From Megasphaera vaginalis (ex Bordigoni et al. 2020) (GTDB lineage: Bacteria > Bacillota > Negativicutes > Veillonellales > Megasphaeraceae), in the NCBI RefSeq assembly GCF_900240295.1, contig NZ_OEQB01000005.1:1-64000 (forward strand): DNA of 64,000 nt. Direction: 5' to 3'. Position numbers and translations under genes: made by a program. Below the pieces are notes generated by a model, which saw only the letters and a list, made by a program, of their open reading frames with translations, was not told the origin of the DNA and searched no databases. Each line of letters opens with the position of its first letter. The first letter of the stretch is position 1. Shown piece by piece: positions 17,062-25,150 of this stretch.

Positions 17062-18131
17062 CGCAATCCTTCCCTTCCGAGATAATCCGGCATCGCTTCA
17101 CAGGCAACGGAAATCAGTTTTCCCCGGCCGATCGCCGGAATAATCGCCAACGTCATCGTGTCCCCGCGCCGCTTCTTGTCTTTCTGGAGAAACGGCATGA
17201 GCCGTTCATCTGGCAGCGAAATTTCCGTCGGCAGCCGGTACCTCTCCAGCAGCTTTATCAGCCGCGCCGTCGTACCTTTTTCCGTCAATCCTTGCCGTTC
17301 CGTTCCCGCCGTGATGCGGACCATGCCGATAGACACGGCTTCACCGTGCAAATATGTACCGTAACCGCAAGCCCGTTCCACGGCATGACCGAAGGTATGG
17401 CCGAAATTGAGCAGCATCCGTTTCCCCTGATCATGGACATCGGCCGCCACGATACGGGCTTTTTCCCGACAGCAAGCGGTAATAATCTCTTCCCAATACC
17501 TGCCGATCGTTGCCGGACTCTGTCGTTCAAGAAAAGAAAAAATCCGGTCATTGCAAATGGCACCGTATTTGATGACCTCGCCCAATCCGTCACCGACACA
17601 CCGCGGCGAAAGAGAGTCCAACAAATCGGGATCAATGTACACGGCGGCAGGTTGGCAAAAGCTGCCGACCTGGTTTTTACCGCCAGCCAAATTCACGGCC
17701 GTCTTACCGCCGACGCTGCTGTCAACTTGCGCCAACAAAGTCGTCGGCATTTGAATGTAGCGTATTCCCCGCAAATACGTTGCCGCCGCGAACCCGCCGA
17801 GATCACCGACAACGCCGCCGCCAAACGCAATCAGCGTATCGCTGCGGCTGAGGCCAAAGGCTGCCAAGCTATTATAAACGGCAGCCAGCGTCGTCAGATT
17901 CTTGTGCTCTTCTCCCGGCTCAAGACGAATCACCTGTACGGCGGCGCCGGCGCTGCGCAAGGACTGCGACAGTTTTTCACCGTACAAAGCAGCCAGCGTC
18001 GTATCCGTAAGGACGGCAACTTTCCCTTTCAGCACCGCTGCCGGTAGCAGCCCCGCCGCCTGTTTCAGCAAACCGCGGGAAATATGGATATCATAAGCAT
18101 TGTTCGGCAGTGAAACATGTAGATTATTCAT
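17058..18131 (-). CDS. aroB: 3-dehydroquinate synthase
   Basis: The enzyme cyclises DAHP to 3-dehydroquinate with NAD and a divalent metal. The 357-residue protein has the NAD-binding FGGGVVGDLGGFAAATYLRG at residues 102-121 and the QMPTTLLAQVDSSVGGKTAVN active-site region. Metal-binding histidines lie in NFGHTFGHAVE and in GEAVSIGM. It overlaps tyrA by 8 bases and aroA by 4. Confidence 0.97.
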   Translation of the reverse strand: MNNLHVSLPNNAYDIHISRGLLKQAAGLLPAAVLKGKVAVLTDTTLAALYGEKLSQSLRSAGAAVQVIRLEPGEEHKNLTTLAAVYNSLAAFGLSRSDTLIAFGGGVVGDLGGFAAATYLRGIRYIQMPTTLLAQVDSSVGGKTAVNLAGGKNQVGSFCQPAAVYIDPDLLDSLSPRCVGDGLGEVIKYGAICNDRIFSFLERQSPATIGRYWEEIITACCREKARIVAADVHDQGKRMLLNFGHTFGHAVERACGYGTYLHGEAVSIGMVRITAGTERQGLTEKGTTARLIKLLERYRLPTEISLPDERLMPFLQKDKKRRGDTMTLAIIPAIGRGKLISVACEAMPDYLGREGLR

Positions 18132-18987
18132 GAAGTAAATCCCTTCTCCGTCTGGACGCCTCTTCCAGAAAAGCTTTCAAGCGCGCCCCGTCTTTTGCTT
18201 CCAGCAGTTTTGCAAAATGGCCGAGAGTCTGCTGAAAGGCCGTTATTTCGTGCAGCACATTCTCCCGATTGGAAAGAAGCAGATCTCGCCATAAAGGCGC
18301 GTTGATATTGGCAACACGCGTGCCGTCCCGAAAGCTGCCGGCAATAAAATATTTCGTAGCCTCGTCCATCGCTTCACAGTTGATCAGCGCCGTCGCCAAA
18401 ACATGAGGCAAATTGCTTGTATACGCGATCAACCGATCGTGTTCTGCCGCAGTAACACAGGCGACGCGAGCGCATCCCAAATCCTTTGCCATGGCCGCAA
18501 TGGCGTCAATATTCTCCCCTTTGTTGTCCGGCGTCGGAATCAAAATATAATTGGCGCCGTCGAAAATATCCGCCCGTGACCTGCCGTACCCCTGTCCTTC
18601 GCAGCCGGCCATAGGATGACCGGCAACAAAATCCATGCCGTCGCCGAGATAAGGCTTCACCGCAACGGCTAAATTGCCTTTGATCCCGGCAATATCCGTA
18701 ATAACAACATGCGGTGAAAAATGCGCTGCATTGGCTTTGATGAAACGGCACATCGCGGCGGCAGGCGTACAGAATATGATCAGCGCCGCATCCCTTAAAA
18801 CGGTGCCTCCTGTCGTGTATATTTCATCTACACAGCCGTCGGCCAAGCCGTTTTCCAACGTACGTTGATCGGCATCAAAAGCCAATATCCGTTTAACGCC
18901 CCGTCGTTTCAGCGCCTTAGCATAAGAACCGCCCATCAGTCCCAGCCCGACGATGGCAACACACCGGTCAACAAGATTTTCGTTCAT
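18124..18987 (-). CDS. tyrA: Prephenate dehydrogenase
   Basis: The enzyme oxidatively decarboxylates prephenate to 4-hydroxyphenylpyruvate, the tyrosine branch. The 287-residue protein starts with an NAD fold (IVGLGLMGGSYAKALK at about residues 12-27) and has the conserved GHPMAGCEGQGYG and the C-terminal SFRDGTRVA. There is no chorismate mutase or ACT domain, so it is the minimal form. The ATG at 18987 has GGGGGAGAAG upstream. It lies between aroF and aroB, with only 14 bases after aroF. Confidence 0.93.
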   Translation of the reverse strand: MNENLVDRCVAIVGLGLMGGSYAKALKRRGVKRILAFDADQRTLENGLADGCVDEIYTTGGTVLRDAALIIFCTPAAAMCRFIKANAAHFSPHVVITDIAGIKGNLAVAVKPYLGDGMDFVAGHPMAGCEGQGYGRSRADIFDGANYILIPTPDNKGENIDAIAAMAKDLGCARVACVTAAEHDRLIAYTSNLPHVLATALINCEAMDEATKYFIAGSFRDGTRVANINAPLWRDLLLSNRENVLHEITAFQQTLGHFAKLLEAKDGARLKAFLEEASRRRRDLLHE

Positions 18988-19001
18988 ATCTTCTCCCCCC
19001 G

Positions 19002-20021
19002 TTATAATATCCTTCGTCCCACGGCACAAGCCACTTGTCGCAGCGATTTCATCATTTCGGCGAACATGGCCGGAGTAACGGACTGTGCACCGTCGCACCA
19101 CGCGTGTTCCGGATCGTTATGCACCTCGATCATCACGCCGTCGGCGCCGACGGCGACAGCAGCCTTGGCCAGATCAGCAACCATCCAGCTCTTGCCGGCT
19201 GCATGACTGGGATCAACGATAACCGGTAAGTGACTCAGCCGTTTGACGGCAAGGACAGCGCTCAGATCCAACGTATTGCGCGTAAAATTTTCAAAGGTGC
19301 GGATTCCCCGCTCGCAAAGAATAACATTTCGATTGCCTTCCGCCATAATATATTCTGCCGACATCAGCCATTCTTCGACGGTAGCGCTGAGACCGCGCTT
19401 CAACAAAACCGGTTTCTTCGTCCGCCCCAAGGCCTTCAGCAAATCAAAATTCTGCATATTGCGCGCGCCGACTTGGATCAGATCTACGTCATTTTTCAAA
19501 AAAGCAGCCACCTTGTCGACTGACATGATCTCCGTCACCACCGGAATCTGTTCCTTCTTGCTCGCACGGCAAAGCATTTCCAGCCCCTTATCCCCCAATC
19601 CCTGGAAAGCGTACGGTGACGTTCGCGGTTTAAAAGCACCGCCGCGCAGCATCGCCGCGCCGCTGCTATGAACGGCGTGAGCAACGCTCTCTATCTGCCG
19701 CGGCGTTTCAATTGAACAAGGACCGGCAATAACCGCCACTGCCGGCCCGCCGACGGGAATACCGGCGACGCTAACAACGCTGTTTTTCCGGTGAAAAGCT
19801 CTGCTTGCCCGCTTGAACGGTTCCGCTACAGGAATAATATTGGCAATGAAGGCGTACTGCCGCAGCGCCGCCAACTCGACAGGCGCCGTATCGCCGATGA
19901 GTCCGAAGGCCGGCCCTTCAGCCCTGTCAACCCGTTCCACCTGCAGTCCTTGAGCCGTAAAATAAGCGGCCAGTCCGTTCATCTCCGCCTCTGTTGTCTC
20001 TGCTTTCAATAAAACGATCAT
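19002..20021 (-). CDS. aroF: DAHP synthase, type I-beta with N-terminal regulatory domain
   Basis: The first enzyme of the aromatic pathway joins PEP and erythrose-4-phosphate. The 339-residue protein has a ferredoxin-like N-terminal domain (about 1-65), which in relatives such as Thermotoga gives feedback inhibition by Tyr/Phe. The KDO8P/DAHP-synthase barrel follows. The metal Cys102 lies in VIAGPCSIE, with GGAFKPRTSPYAFQG next and metal His in VDPSHAAGK. The ATG at 20021 follows a GAGGAGGGCAGGA region. Immediately upstream is a terminator hairpin and a leader ORF rich in aromatic codons, so expression of the whole operon is probably attenuated. Confidence 0.96.
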   Translation of the reverse strand: MIVLLKAETTEAEMNGLAAYFTAQGLQVERVDRAEGPAFGLIGDTAPVELAALRQYAFIANIIPVAEPFKRASRAFHRKNSVVSVAGIPVGGPAVAVIAGPCSIETPRQIESVAHAVHSSGAAMLRGGAFKPRTSPYAFQGLGDKGLEMLCRASKKEQIPVVTEIMSVDKVAAFLKNDVDLIQVGARNMQNFDLLKALGRTKKPVLLKRGLSATVEEWLMSAEYIMAEGNRNVILCERGIRTFENFTRNTLDLSAVLAVKRLSHLPVIVDPSHAAGKSWMVADLAKAAVAVGADGVMIEVHNDPEHAWCDGAQSVTPAMFAEMMKSLRQVACAVGRRIL

Positions 20022-20042
20022 GCTTCCTGCCCTCCTCAAACC

Positions 20043-20072
20043 AAAAAGGGACAGGCTCCATGAGCCTGCCCC
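20043..20072 (-). terminator. Leader terminator (attenuator) directly before aroF
   Basis: On the minus strand GGGGCAGGCTC and GAGCCTGTCCC form an 11-bp stem (one G-U pair) with a three-base loop, followed by TTTTT. It lies after the leader-peptide stop codon and about 20 bases before the aroF start, a position that makes sense only if it is regulated. Confidence 0.9.
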
Positions 20073-20107
20073 TCCGATACTGCAACGGTCGCTGACGACG
20101 CTGTCGC

Positions 20108-20269
20108 TTATACGGCAAAAGAAGTATCATCCTGAATTCGCCTCATGGTCTTGCCTATGCGGTTGAATAAGAGGCACCAAAAATAGCCGGCGCTAACGAC
20201 GAAATAGCTCCAGCTAAAATAGATATACCCGTATTCAATTGCTTGCAATGAGCCGAACGACGTATTCAT
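20108..20269 (-). CDS. Aromatic-rich leader peptide of the aro operon (53 residues)
   Basis: The ORF starts at ATG 20269 after AAAGGA and ends with TAA. It begins MNTSFGSLQAIEYGYIYFSW. Between residues 13 and 35 there are 11 aromatic residues in 23 positions (five Tyr, four Phe, two Trp). It lies between a consensus promoter and an intrinsic terminator ahead of aroF, the classical layout of ribosome-mediated attenuation: scarcity of charged tRNA-Tyr/Phe/Trp would stall ribosomes in this stretch and favour readthrough. The hydrophobic stretch followed by NRIGKTMRR could alternatively be a small one-helix membrane protein. I do not recognise it from any named family. Confidence 0.75.
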   Translation of the reverse strand: MNTSFGSLQAIEYGYIYFSWSYFVVSAGYFWCLLFNRIGKTMRRIQDDTSFAV

Positions 20270-20316
20270 TGTGCAAACATCCTTTACCGATGATCTTTTA
20301 TCAACAAGTTGTGCCT

Positions 20317-20345
20317 ATTGTATTCCAGCCCCTGCCGTTTGTCAA
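20317..20345 (-). promoter_or_regulatory. Consensus promoter of the aro leader and operon
   Basis: On the minus strand an exact TTGACA (20340-20345), a 17-base spacer and TACAAT (20317-20322). Transcription would begin near 20310, giving a leader of about 265 nt before the terminator. Confidence 0.9.
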
Positions 20346-20363
20346 GAGGCGGAATCGCGCAGA

Positions 20364-21305
20364 CTACCAGCTGGGCGGTATGGCCGGTGTCACGACGCGA
20401 AATGTATATCCCTTTTCCTTGAGCAGATGGATGACGTCGGGCAAGGAATTAACCGTCGCCCCATGACCGGCTGAATCGTGCATAAGAATAACGAGGTGTG
20501 TGTTCAGGTATGGCCGTTTCTCCAACTGACTGCGGATATTTTCCAATTCCTGAGACGACGTCTTGCCGCTGCCGTCCGCATCTCCGTTCAACGCATTCCA
20601 CCCGACTTCTATATACCCCAAATCACGAACAGCCTGCCAATGAGCCGCCGTAAAATGTCCGGCCGTACCGCCGGGCGCTCGGGAAATGATAGGCCGTACA
20701 TGAAGAATCTGATAGATCCGTTGTTCCGTCTTTTCCATTTCATCCGTGTAGGCCTGGGCCGACGCGTAAAGCTTTGCATAATCATGACTGTAAGAATGAA
20801 GTCCGATCGCATGCCCTTCCTGATAGATGCGCTTTACCGTTTGCGGATTGTTTTCCACGTTTTTACCGACGAGAAAAAACGTGGCGCGGACATCTTCCGA
20901 CTTTAAAATATCGAGTATTTTTTGCGTATTTTCCTTGTTCGGCCCGTCGTCAAAAGTCAGATAGACGACGTGATCTCCGTAATAATATTCCCGCTCCGTC
21001 CCGCGATAATAGGTCAACGGCAGTCCTCGCTCACGACGTTGCTGCAAAGTGTACGCATCATAAACCGGTAAGGCATTATCTGCCGGCGGCAAAACGAAAT
21101 CCTTATCCAGTTTGACGACTTGCGCCGTGTCAGCAGCAGGTAACCCGAACGCTTTACCCAGCTTAAAAACGTCCGCCGTACCGGCAGGCGGCGTTTCCAC
21201 CGCCAGTCGCAACTCTTCGGCCCAAGCCCTATGACCTGTTATGGTCCAACCGACCAACACCAAAATGCAAACGGCAACAACGCCGATAAATCCTCGTAAT
21301 TTCAC
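20364..21305 (-). CDS. Secreted polysaccharide deacetylase (NodB domain)
   Basis: This 313-residue exported or membrane-anchored deacetylase probably acts on peptidoglycan or another N-acetylated glycan. A hydrophobic N-terminal segment (residues 5-25, ending near AWAEE) is a signal or anchor. A linker with two similar VFKLGKAFGLP/VVKLDKDFVLP stretches follows. The NodB domain carries TFDDGP, the zinc pair in LHSYSHD, RAPGG, and the C-terminal LMHDS. The start is GTG with GAGGGA upstream. It is the last gene of a tight minus-strand group with yqeC 14 bases upstream. Confidence 0.93.
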   Translation of the reverse strand: MKLRGFIGVVAVCILVLVGWTITGHRAWAEELRLAVETPPAGTADVFKLGKAFGLPAADTAQVVKLDKDFVLPPADNALPVYDAYTLQQRRERGLPLTYYRGTEREYYYGDHVVYLTFDDGPNKENTQKILDILKSEDVRATFFLVGKNVENNPQTVKRIYQEGHAIGLHSYSHDYAKLYASAQAYTDEMEKTEQRIYQILHVRPIISRAPGGTAGHFTAAHWQAVRDLGYIEVGWNALNGDADGSGKTSSQELENIRSQLEKRPYLNTHLVILMHDSAGHGATVNSLPDVIHLLKEKGYTFRVVTPAIPPSW

Positions 21306-21319
21306 GGTATCCCTCTCTA

Positions 21320-22108
21320 TTATATGGACTTCTTATCCAAGTTGTCATATGCAATGTACTGCCGTATGGTGCAGGTTTCTCTATAGCCGTCTGCCAACAC
21401 GCTGGCCGATAAGCCAAGGTCGTCCAATTCATCGAGAAGCGCTTCTGTCATGCGGTGCTGCACCGCATTGTAACCGGTGCAGAAGAGGACGCGCGCACAA
21501 GGCATACCGCGGAACATGCCGCGGGGATGCTTGACCAATTTGGCCAATAGGGCCGGCGTCAACACGGCGCCGATCGGCCTGCCCATAATGGCCGCCGCCG
21601 TATCAACGCCGTCGACGCGCTCCTCCGACAAGGGTGAGCTGAGCATTTGCAGATTGAGTACGCCGATCAGCGTATCGCAAGTTTGCGGCAGCGGTATGTC
21701 ATCAGCCTGCGGGGCTTTCAGCCATTTATGCCGGGACGCATCGGCTTCAATCAGAATATACCAGGCCGGATGACGGCTTTTCAAGTAATCGATCGTCTGT
21801 GCCTCCAGGCCTTCATAAAGACCGTCAGCCGTCAGATTTCTAAACCAGGCCGGTACACGTCCGGCAGCGATCCGTTCGGCGCAAAAAGCCTCTCCTTCTT
21901 CGATATTACCGGTGCAAATAACATCAAATGGTCTGACATTATCGACGCGATCACTGTTTACGGACACCGTCGTACTGATCATAATCGGCAGATTTGCAGT
22001 ATGCCCGTATTTTCCCAGGCGCTCCAGCACCGTCGTCTTCCCGCCGGCACCGACGATCGCCGTAATCCCCGGATGCAGCAGACGCCGCCAGCGTTTATCT
22101 TCTACCAT
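21320..22108 (-). CDS. yqeC: YqeC-family protein (selenium-dependent hydroxylase accessory type)
   Basis: This 262-residue putative P-loop protein is found with selenium-dependent molybdenum hydroxylases, where it is thought to help cofactor maturation. The P-loop is IVGAGGKTT at about residues 18-26, followed by MISTTVSV and an EADASRHKWLKAP segment characteristic of the family. AAGGAGG precedes the ATG. Its upstream neighbour is a molybdo-flavoenzyme FAD subunit, which supports the link, but no molybdenum catalytic subunit or selenium gene lies nearby. Confidence 0.85.
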   Translation of the reverse strand: MVEDKRWRRLLHPGITAIVGAGGKTTVLERLGKYGHTANLPIMISTTVSVNSDRVDNVRPFDVICTGNIEEGEAFCAERIAAGRVPAWFRNLTADGLYEGLEAQTIDYLKSRHPAWYILIEADASRHKWLKAPQADDIPLPQTCDTLIGVLNLQMLSSPLSEERVDGVDTAAAIMGRPIGAVLTPALLAKLVKHPRGMFRGMPCARVLFCTGYNAVQHRMTEALLDELDDLGLSASVLADGYRETCTIRQYIAYDNLDKKSI

Positions 22109-22138
22109 ACTTTATTCCTCCTTACGTCATCCGGATCA

Positions 22139-22951
22139 TCAGCGCACCGTCTCCAGGCAGCTGTATCCTTTCCAAGCCGTTTCCGCCAAATACCGCACCA
22201 TCTCTACGGTCAGCGCCTTTCGCTCTGCGCCCGAACAGGTTCCGTAATTGGCAAATTCCAGTTCTTCACTGGCCAGGTGAGCTACATTTTCCCGCGCCGC
22301 CATGCCTTTATCCGTCAGCTCCGCCGCCGCCCGCTCTGCAAGCACGGCCATACCGGGACGGCCGCCGACGGCAATACGCCACCTGCCTGCGCGGATTGAC
22401 GCCGCCCCGGTAAGATAAGGCTCATCCGTCGGCAGGCTCCGGTAAAAGAAAAAAGCGCCATATCCGCTTCCCTTGGCGATATCTATCTGCGTGATCATAT
22501 CGCCCAACGGCGGACAGCCAAGATAATCGGCAAGACTCATTCTCCCTTTGCCGTAAAGCTCCACGTCGACATGCATCGTCAACAAGATCGGAATAATCAT
22601 GGAAAAAGGCGCCTTCACTGCCAACAAGGCTCCTAACGTGGCGTTTTCTTTCAGTCTTCGGTCGTGTATTTCGCGCAATGCCCGCGGCAAGACGCCGCCG
22701 TCAATTCCGGCAACCGCCCCGTTGGCTTCAAGGTCGGACAACGTCGTCATGGCCCCGACGGCCAATTCATCTCCGCCGTCGCGAATATACGACAAACCGG
22801 TATTCGCCAAATCAATAGTCAACGGCGGCTGCGTCTTCTCATACCGGTGACGCTGTCCGCCGGCGCGGAAAGAAGCGCCGGCAGTCTGTTGAAACATGAA
22901 GTATGCTTCTTCAGGCGTTGCCGGCATATAGCTGTTCTCTTGTATCGTCAT
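22139..22951 (-). CDS. FAD-binding subunit of a xanthine dehydrogenase-type molybdoenzyme (orphan)
   Basis: This 270-residue protein is of the CoxM/XdhB family, which holds FAD and passes electrons between iron-sulfur centres and NAD or another acceptor. The family pattern is visible in the N-terminal ATPEEAYFMF, a modified FAD loop FRAGGQRH, the AVGAMTTLSDLE region and NATLGALLA. The ATG at 22951 follows AGAAAGGG. The catalytic molybdenum and 2Fe-2S subunits are not in the window, so the protein either works with distant partners or has another role. Confidence 0.85.
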   Translation of the reverse strand: MTIQENSYMPATPEEAYFMFQQTAGASFRAGGQRHRYEKTQPPLTIDLANTGLSYIRDGGDELAVGAMTTLSDLEANGAVAGIDGGVLPRALREIHDRRLKENATLGALLAVKAPFSMIIPILLTMHVDVELYGKGRMSLADYLGCPPLGDMITQIDIAKGSGYGAFFFYRSLPTDEPYLTGAASIRAGRWRIAVGGRPGMAVLAERAAAELTDKGMAARENVAHLASEELEFANYGTCSGAERKALTVEMVRYLAETAWKGYSCLETVR

Positions 22952-22963
22952 ATACAACCCTTT

Positions 22964-23692
22964 CTATTCACGCTGCAACAGTCCGATATTAGTCCGCTTC
23001 ACATCTACCAAAAAGGACCCGTCACAACTGTCGAGGATCCGTTCGATCAGTTCATCCGGTCCCAGCGTATTATATAGATCTAATTCTTCTTTATACAGCA
23101 AGATCGGCATAAAAAGCTGCAACATCGTACCGTCAGCCAACTTCATCTCGCCCAGTTCACCGTCAAACTGTACGATAATGAGTCCGGATAATGCCGTATC
23201 CGGCGCGAAAGGCTCACAAAACTCCGTATTCGGAAGCACAAAGCCGTAAGACAGCCACAATTTATGAACATGGGGAAACCGCCCAAGCTCCATCAGCAAA
23301 TGAAGCGGCCAGGCAGCAGGATCATCTCCGTCAACAACATCATTACAAGCCGAAAAGGGCCAGTTGCCGGGCAGCATCATATATAATTCGCCATAAGACG
23401 ATTTTTTCGCATCGAATTCGGCGCTGCCGGGATATTGCATCGGAGCACCACTCATGCCGATCGTATGTATCAGGTAAAAAGGTTCTTCCACCGTAGGATA
23501 TAAGATCCCGATATCCACAGGCAGCGGTTTTCTGGTGCCGTCACGCAAAACGGAATGCGTCCGATAAGGAAACAGCCGCCGGAAATAACATTTTACCTGT
23601 TCATTATATTTTCCGTCTATACTGCTGATCATCTCTGTATCGGTCAAGGAAAAAAAGCGCTTCCCTTGACGCCGTTGCGCAGTCAAAGTCAT
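22964..23692 (-). CDS. Suppressor-of-fused (SUFU) domain protein
   Basis: This 242-residue cytoplasmic protein has the SUFU-like fold known from bacteria, some of which act as immunity proteins. Features are IGILYPTVEEPFYLIHTIGM at about residues 61-80, then SYGELYMMLPGNWP and HKLWLSYGFVLP. No signal peptide or membrane helix is present. It begins a compact group with the FAD subunit 12 bases downstream. Function here is unknown, and no toxin gene is evident next to it. Confidence 0.8.
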   Translation of the reverse strand: MTLTAQRRQGKRFFSLTDTEMISSIDGKYNEQVKCYFRRLFPYRTHSVLRDGTRKPLPVDIGILYPTVEEPFYLIHTIGMSGAPMQYPGSAEFDAKKSSYGELYMMLPGNWPFSACNDVVDGDDPAAWPLHLLMELGRFPHVHKLWLSYGFVLPNTEFCEPFAPDTALSGLIIVQFDGELGEMKLADGTMLQLFMPILLYKEELDLYNTLGPDELIERILDSCDGSFLVDVKRTNIGLLQRE

Positions 23693-23760
23693 CCTATCCC
23701 TCCGCCCCTGTATCTTTTATTCATTATATCACATTCCGCCCATATTTGTCGGCAAGGAAC

Positions 23761-23803
23761 AAGCGCAATTGCGCTTTCCTTCCCTGTACCTTTCTTCTAT
23801 AAT
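23761..23803 (+). promoter_or_regulatory. Palindromic operator overlapping a nitrilase promoter
   Basis: AAGCGCAATTGCGCTT (23761-23776) is a perfect 16-bp palindrome. A weak -35 (TTTCCT, 23775-23780), a 17-base spacer and an exact TATAAT (23798-23803) follow. The palindrome abuts the -35, a typical repressor position between the divergent SUFU and nitrilase genes. Confidence 0.6.
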
Positions 23804-23831
23804 TAAATAAGAAAAAAATGAAGGAGTGATA

Positions 23832-24761
23832 ATGATGAAACCGTTGCAAAAAACACTGCGCGCCGCCATCGTCCAAGCCGCACCGCTGCTTTTCGACAAA
23901 GAAGGCACACTCGACAACGTATGCCGACAAATCGGTGAAGCCGGCCGAAATGGCGCCAGACTGATTGTTTTTCCAGAATCGCTGATCCCCTGCTACCCAT
24001 ACGGACTAACCTTCGGCTTTACCGTCGGCAGCCGCTCCGAAGCGGGACGGCGCGACTGGAAAACGTACTACGATAATGCCCTTGCCGTTCCGGGAAACGA
24101 CACACGGCGCATCGGCGACGCCGCAAAAGAGGCCGACGCCTATGTCAGTATCGGCATCACGGAACGGGACCGCGCCAACGCATCCCTTTACTGCACTAAT
24201 CTGATTTTCGGACCTGACGGAACCCTTCTCGCCAAACACAGAAAAATAAAACCGACCGGTGCCGAACGGTATATTTGGGCCGATTCTCACGATAAGGCTA
24301 CGTATTTCCCCGTAACCGACACACCGTGGGGTCCGATGGGCACACTTATTTGCTGGGAAAACTACATGCCCCTGGCCCGCATCGCCCTCTATGACAAAGG
24401 CATATCCATCTACCTCGCCCCGAACACGAACGACAATCCCGAATGGCAGGACACGATCCGTCACATTGCCATCGAAAGCCATTGCTATGTCTTCAACGCC
24501 GACCAATATTTCACCAAAGCCATGTACCCCGCCACACTTCTCGAAACAGCAGAAATCGCCGCTCTCAACGACACGGTCTGCCGTGGCGGCAGCTGTATCA
24601 TTGATCCTTACGGCCATTATGTAACGGAACCCGTCTGGGATCGGGAAGCAATCATCTATGCCGATCTCGACTTCGACAAAGTACCGATGAGCCGCATGGA
24701 ATTCGACGGCTCCGGTCATTATTCACGGCCCGACATTTTAGAACTTATTGTACACGAATAA
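23832..24761 (+). CDS. Nitrilase (carbon-nitrogen hydrolase)
   Basis: The enzyme probably hydrolyses an organic nitrile to the acid and ammonia. The 309-residue protein has the nitrilase triad: Glu49 in IVFPESLIP, Lys in KHRKIKPTGAERYIW, and Cys in GTLICWENYMPLAR. The CWENYMPL form points to true nitrilases rather than amidases or NAD synthetases. AAGGAG lies before ATGs at 23832 and 23835, and either could be used. It stands alone on the plus strand. Substrate class (aliphatic, aryl, cyanide) cannot be read. Confidence 0.9.
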   Translation: MMKPLQKTLRAAIVQAAPLLFDKEGTLDNVCRQIGEAGRNGARLIVFPESLIPCYPYGLTFGFTVGSRSEAGRRDWKTYYDNALAVPGNDTRRIGDAAKEADAYVSIGITERDRANASLYCTNLIFGPDGTLLAKHRKIKPTGAERYIWADSHDKATYFPVTDTPWGPMGTLICWENYMPLARIALYDKGISIYLAPNTNDNPEWQDTIRHIAIESHCYVFNADQYFTKAMYPATLLETAEIAALNDTVCRGGSCIIDPYGHYVTEPVWDREAIIYADLDFDKVPMSRMEFDGSGHYSRPDILELIVHE

Positions 24762-24784
24762 TTTCTTTTTAAACCGAGAATCCT

Positions 24785-24925
24785 CTAGTCATTATACACC
24801 GCAAGAAACACCGCACTGCGCGATCTCATTTTGATCCTCAGCTCATTCATGATGACCTGAGGCATTACTTTGCCGATAAAATCCCACAGCCGCGTCTTGC
24901 CTACCGGCAACACGCCGTATGTCCC
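24785..24925 (-). pseudogene. Possible C-terminal remnant of a dehydrogenase-like gene
   Basis: An open stretch of 46 codons with no usable start reads GTYGVLPVGKTRLWDFIGKV and onwards to MRSRSAVFLAVYND before a stop. It looks like the tail of a short-chain dehydrogenase. A stop lies directly upstream in frame. I see no other trace of the gene, so this is a weak call. Confidence 0.3.
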
Positions 24926-25067
24926 TCATGTACTTCTTCCTTTCACGTGCGCCAGTTGACATTTCCCTTGGATACAACGGCCATCACGATTTTGTTCCGC
25001 ATTTTCAACGAAATTACCGGCCTGTGAAAAAGCGCTTTTATTTCCGCCTGCACAATCAAATTTACAT

Positions 25068-25107
25068 AAAGAAACAGCAGATACAAAACCAATCTGCTGT
25101 TTCTTTT
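25068..25107. terminator. Bidirectional intrinsic terminator
   Basis: AAAGAAACAGCAGAT pairs with ATCTGCTGTTTCTTT around a nine-base loop, with T-rich ends on both strands. It can end the minus-strand transporter transcript and any plus-strand transcript from the nitrilase. Confidence 0.88.
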
Positions 25108-25150
25108 GTTGTATTATACTAATTACTCTATAGTACCAATTAGTAACACT

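Noticed and set aside
20043-20345. A T-box or TRAP-type control for the aro operon
   Set aside because: No AGGGTGGNACCGCG core and no run of GAG/TAG triplets was found. The leader peptide explains the terminator better.
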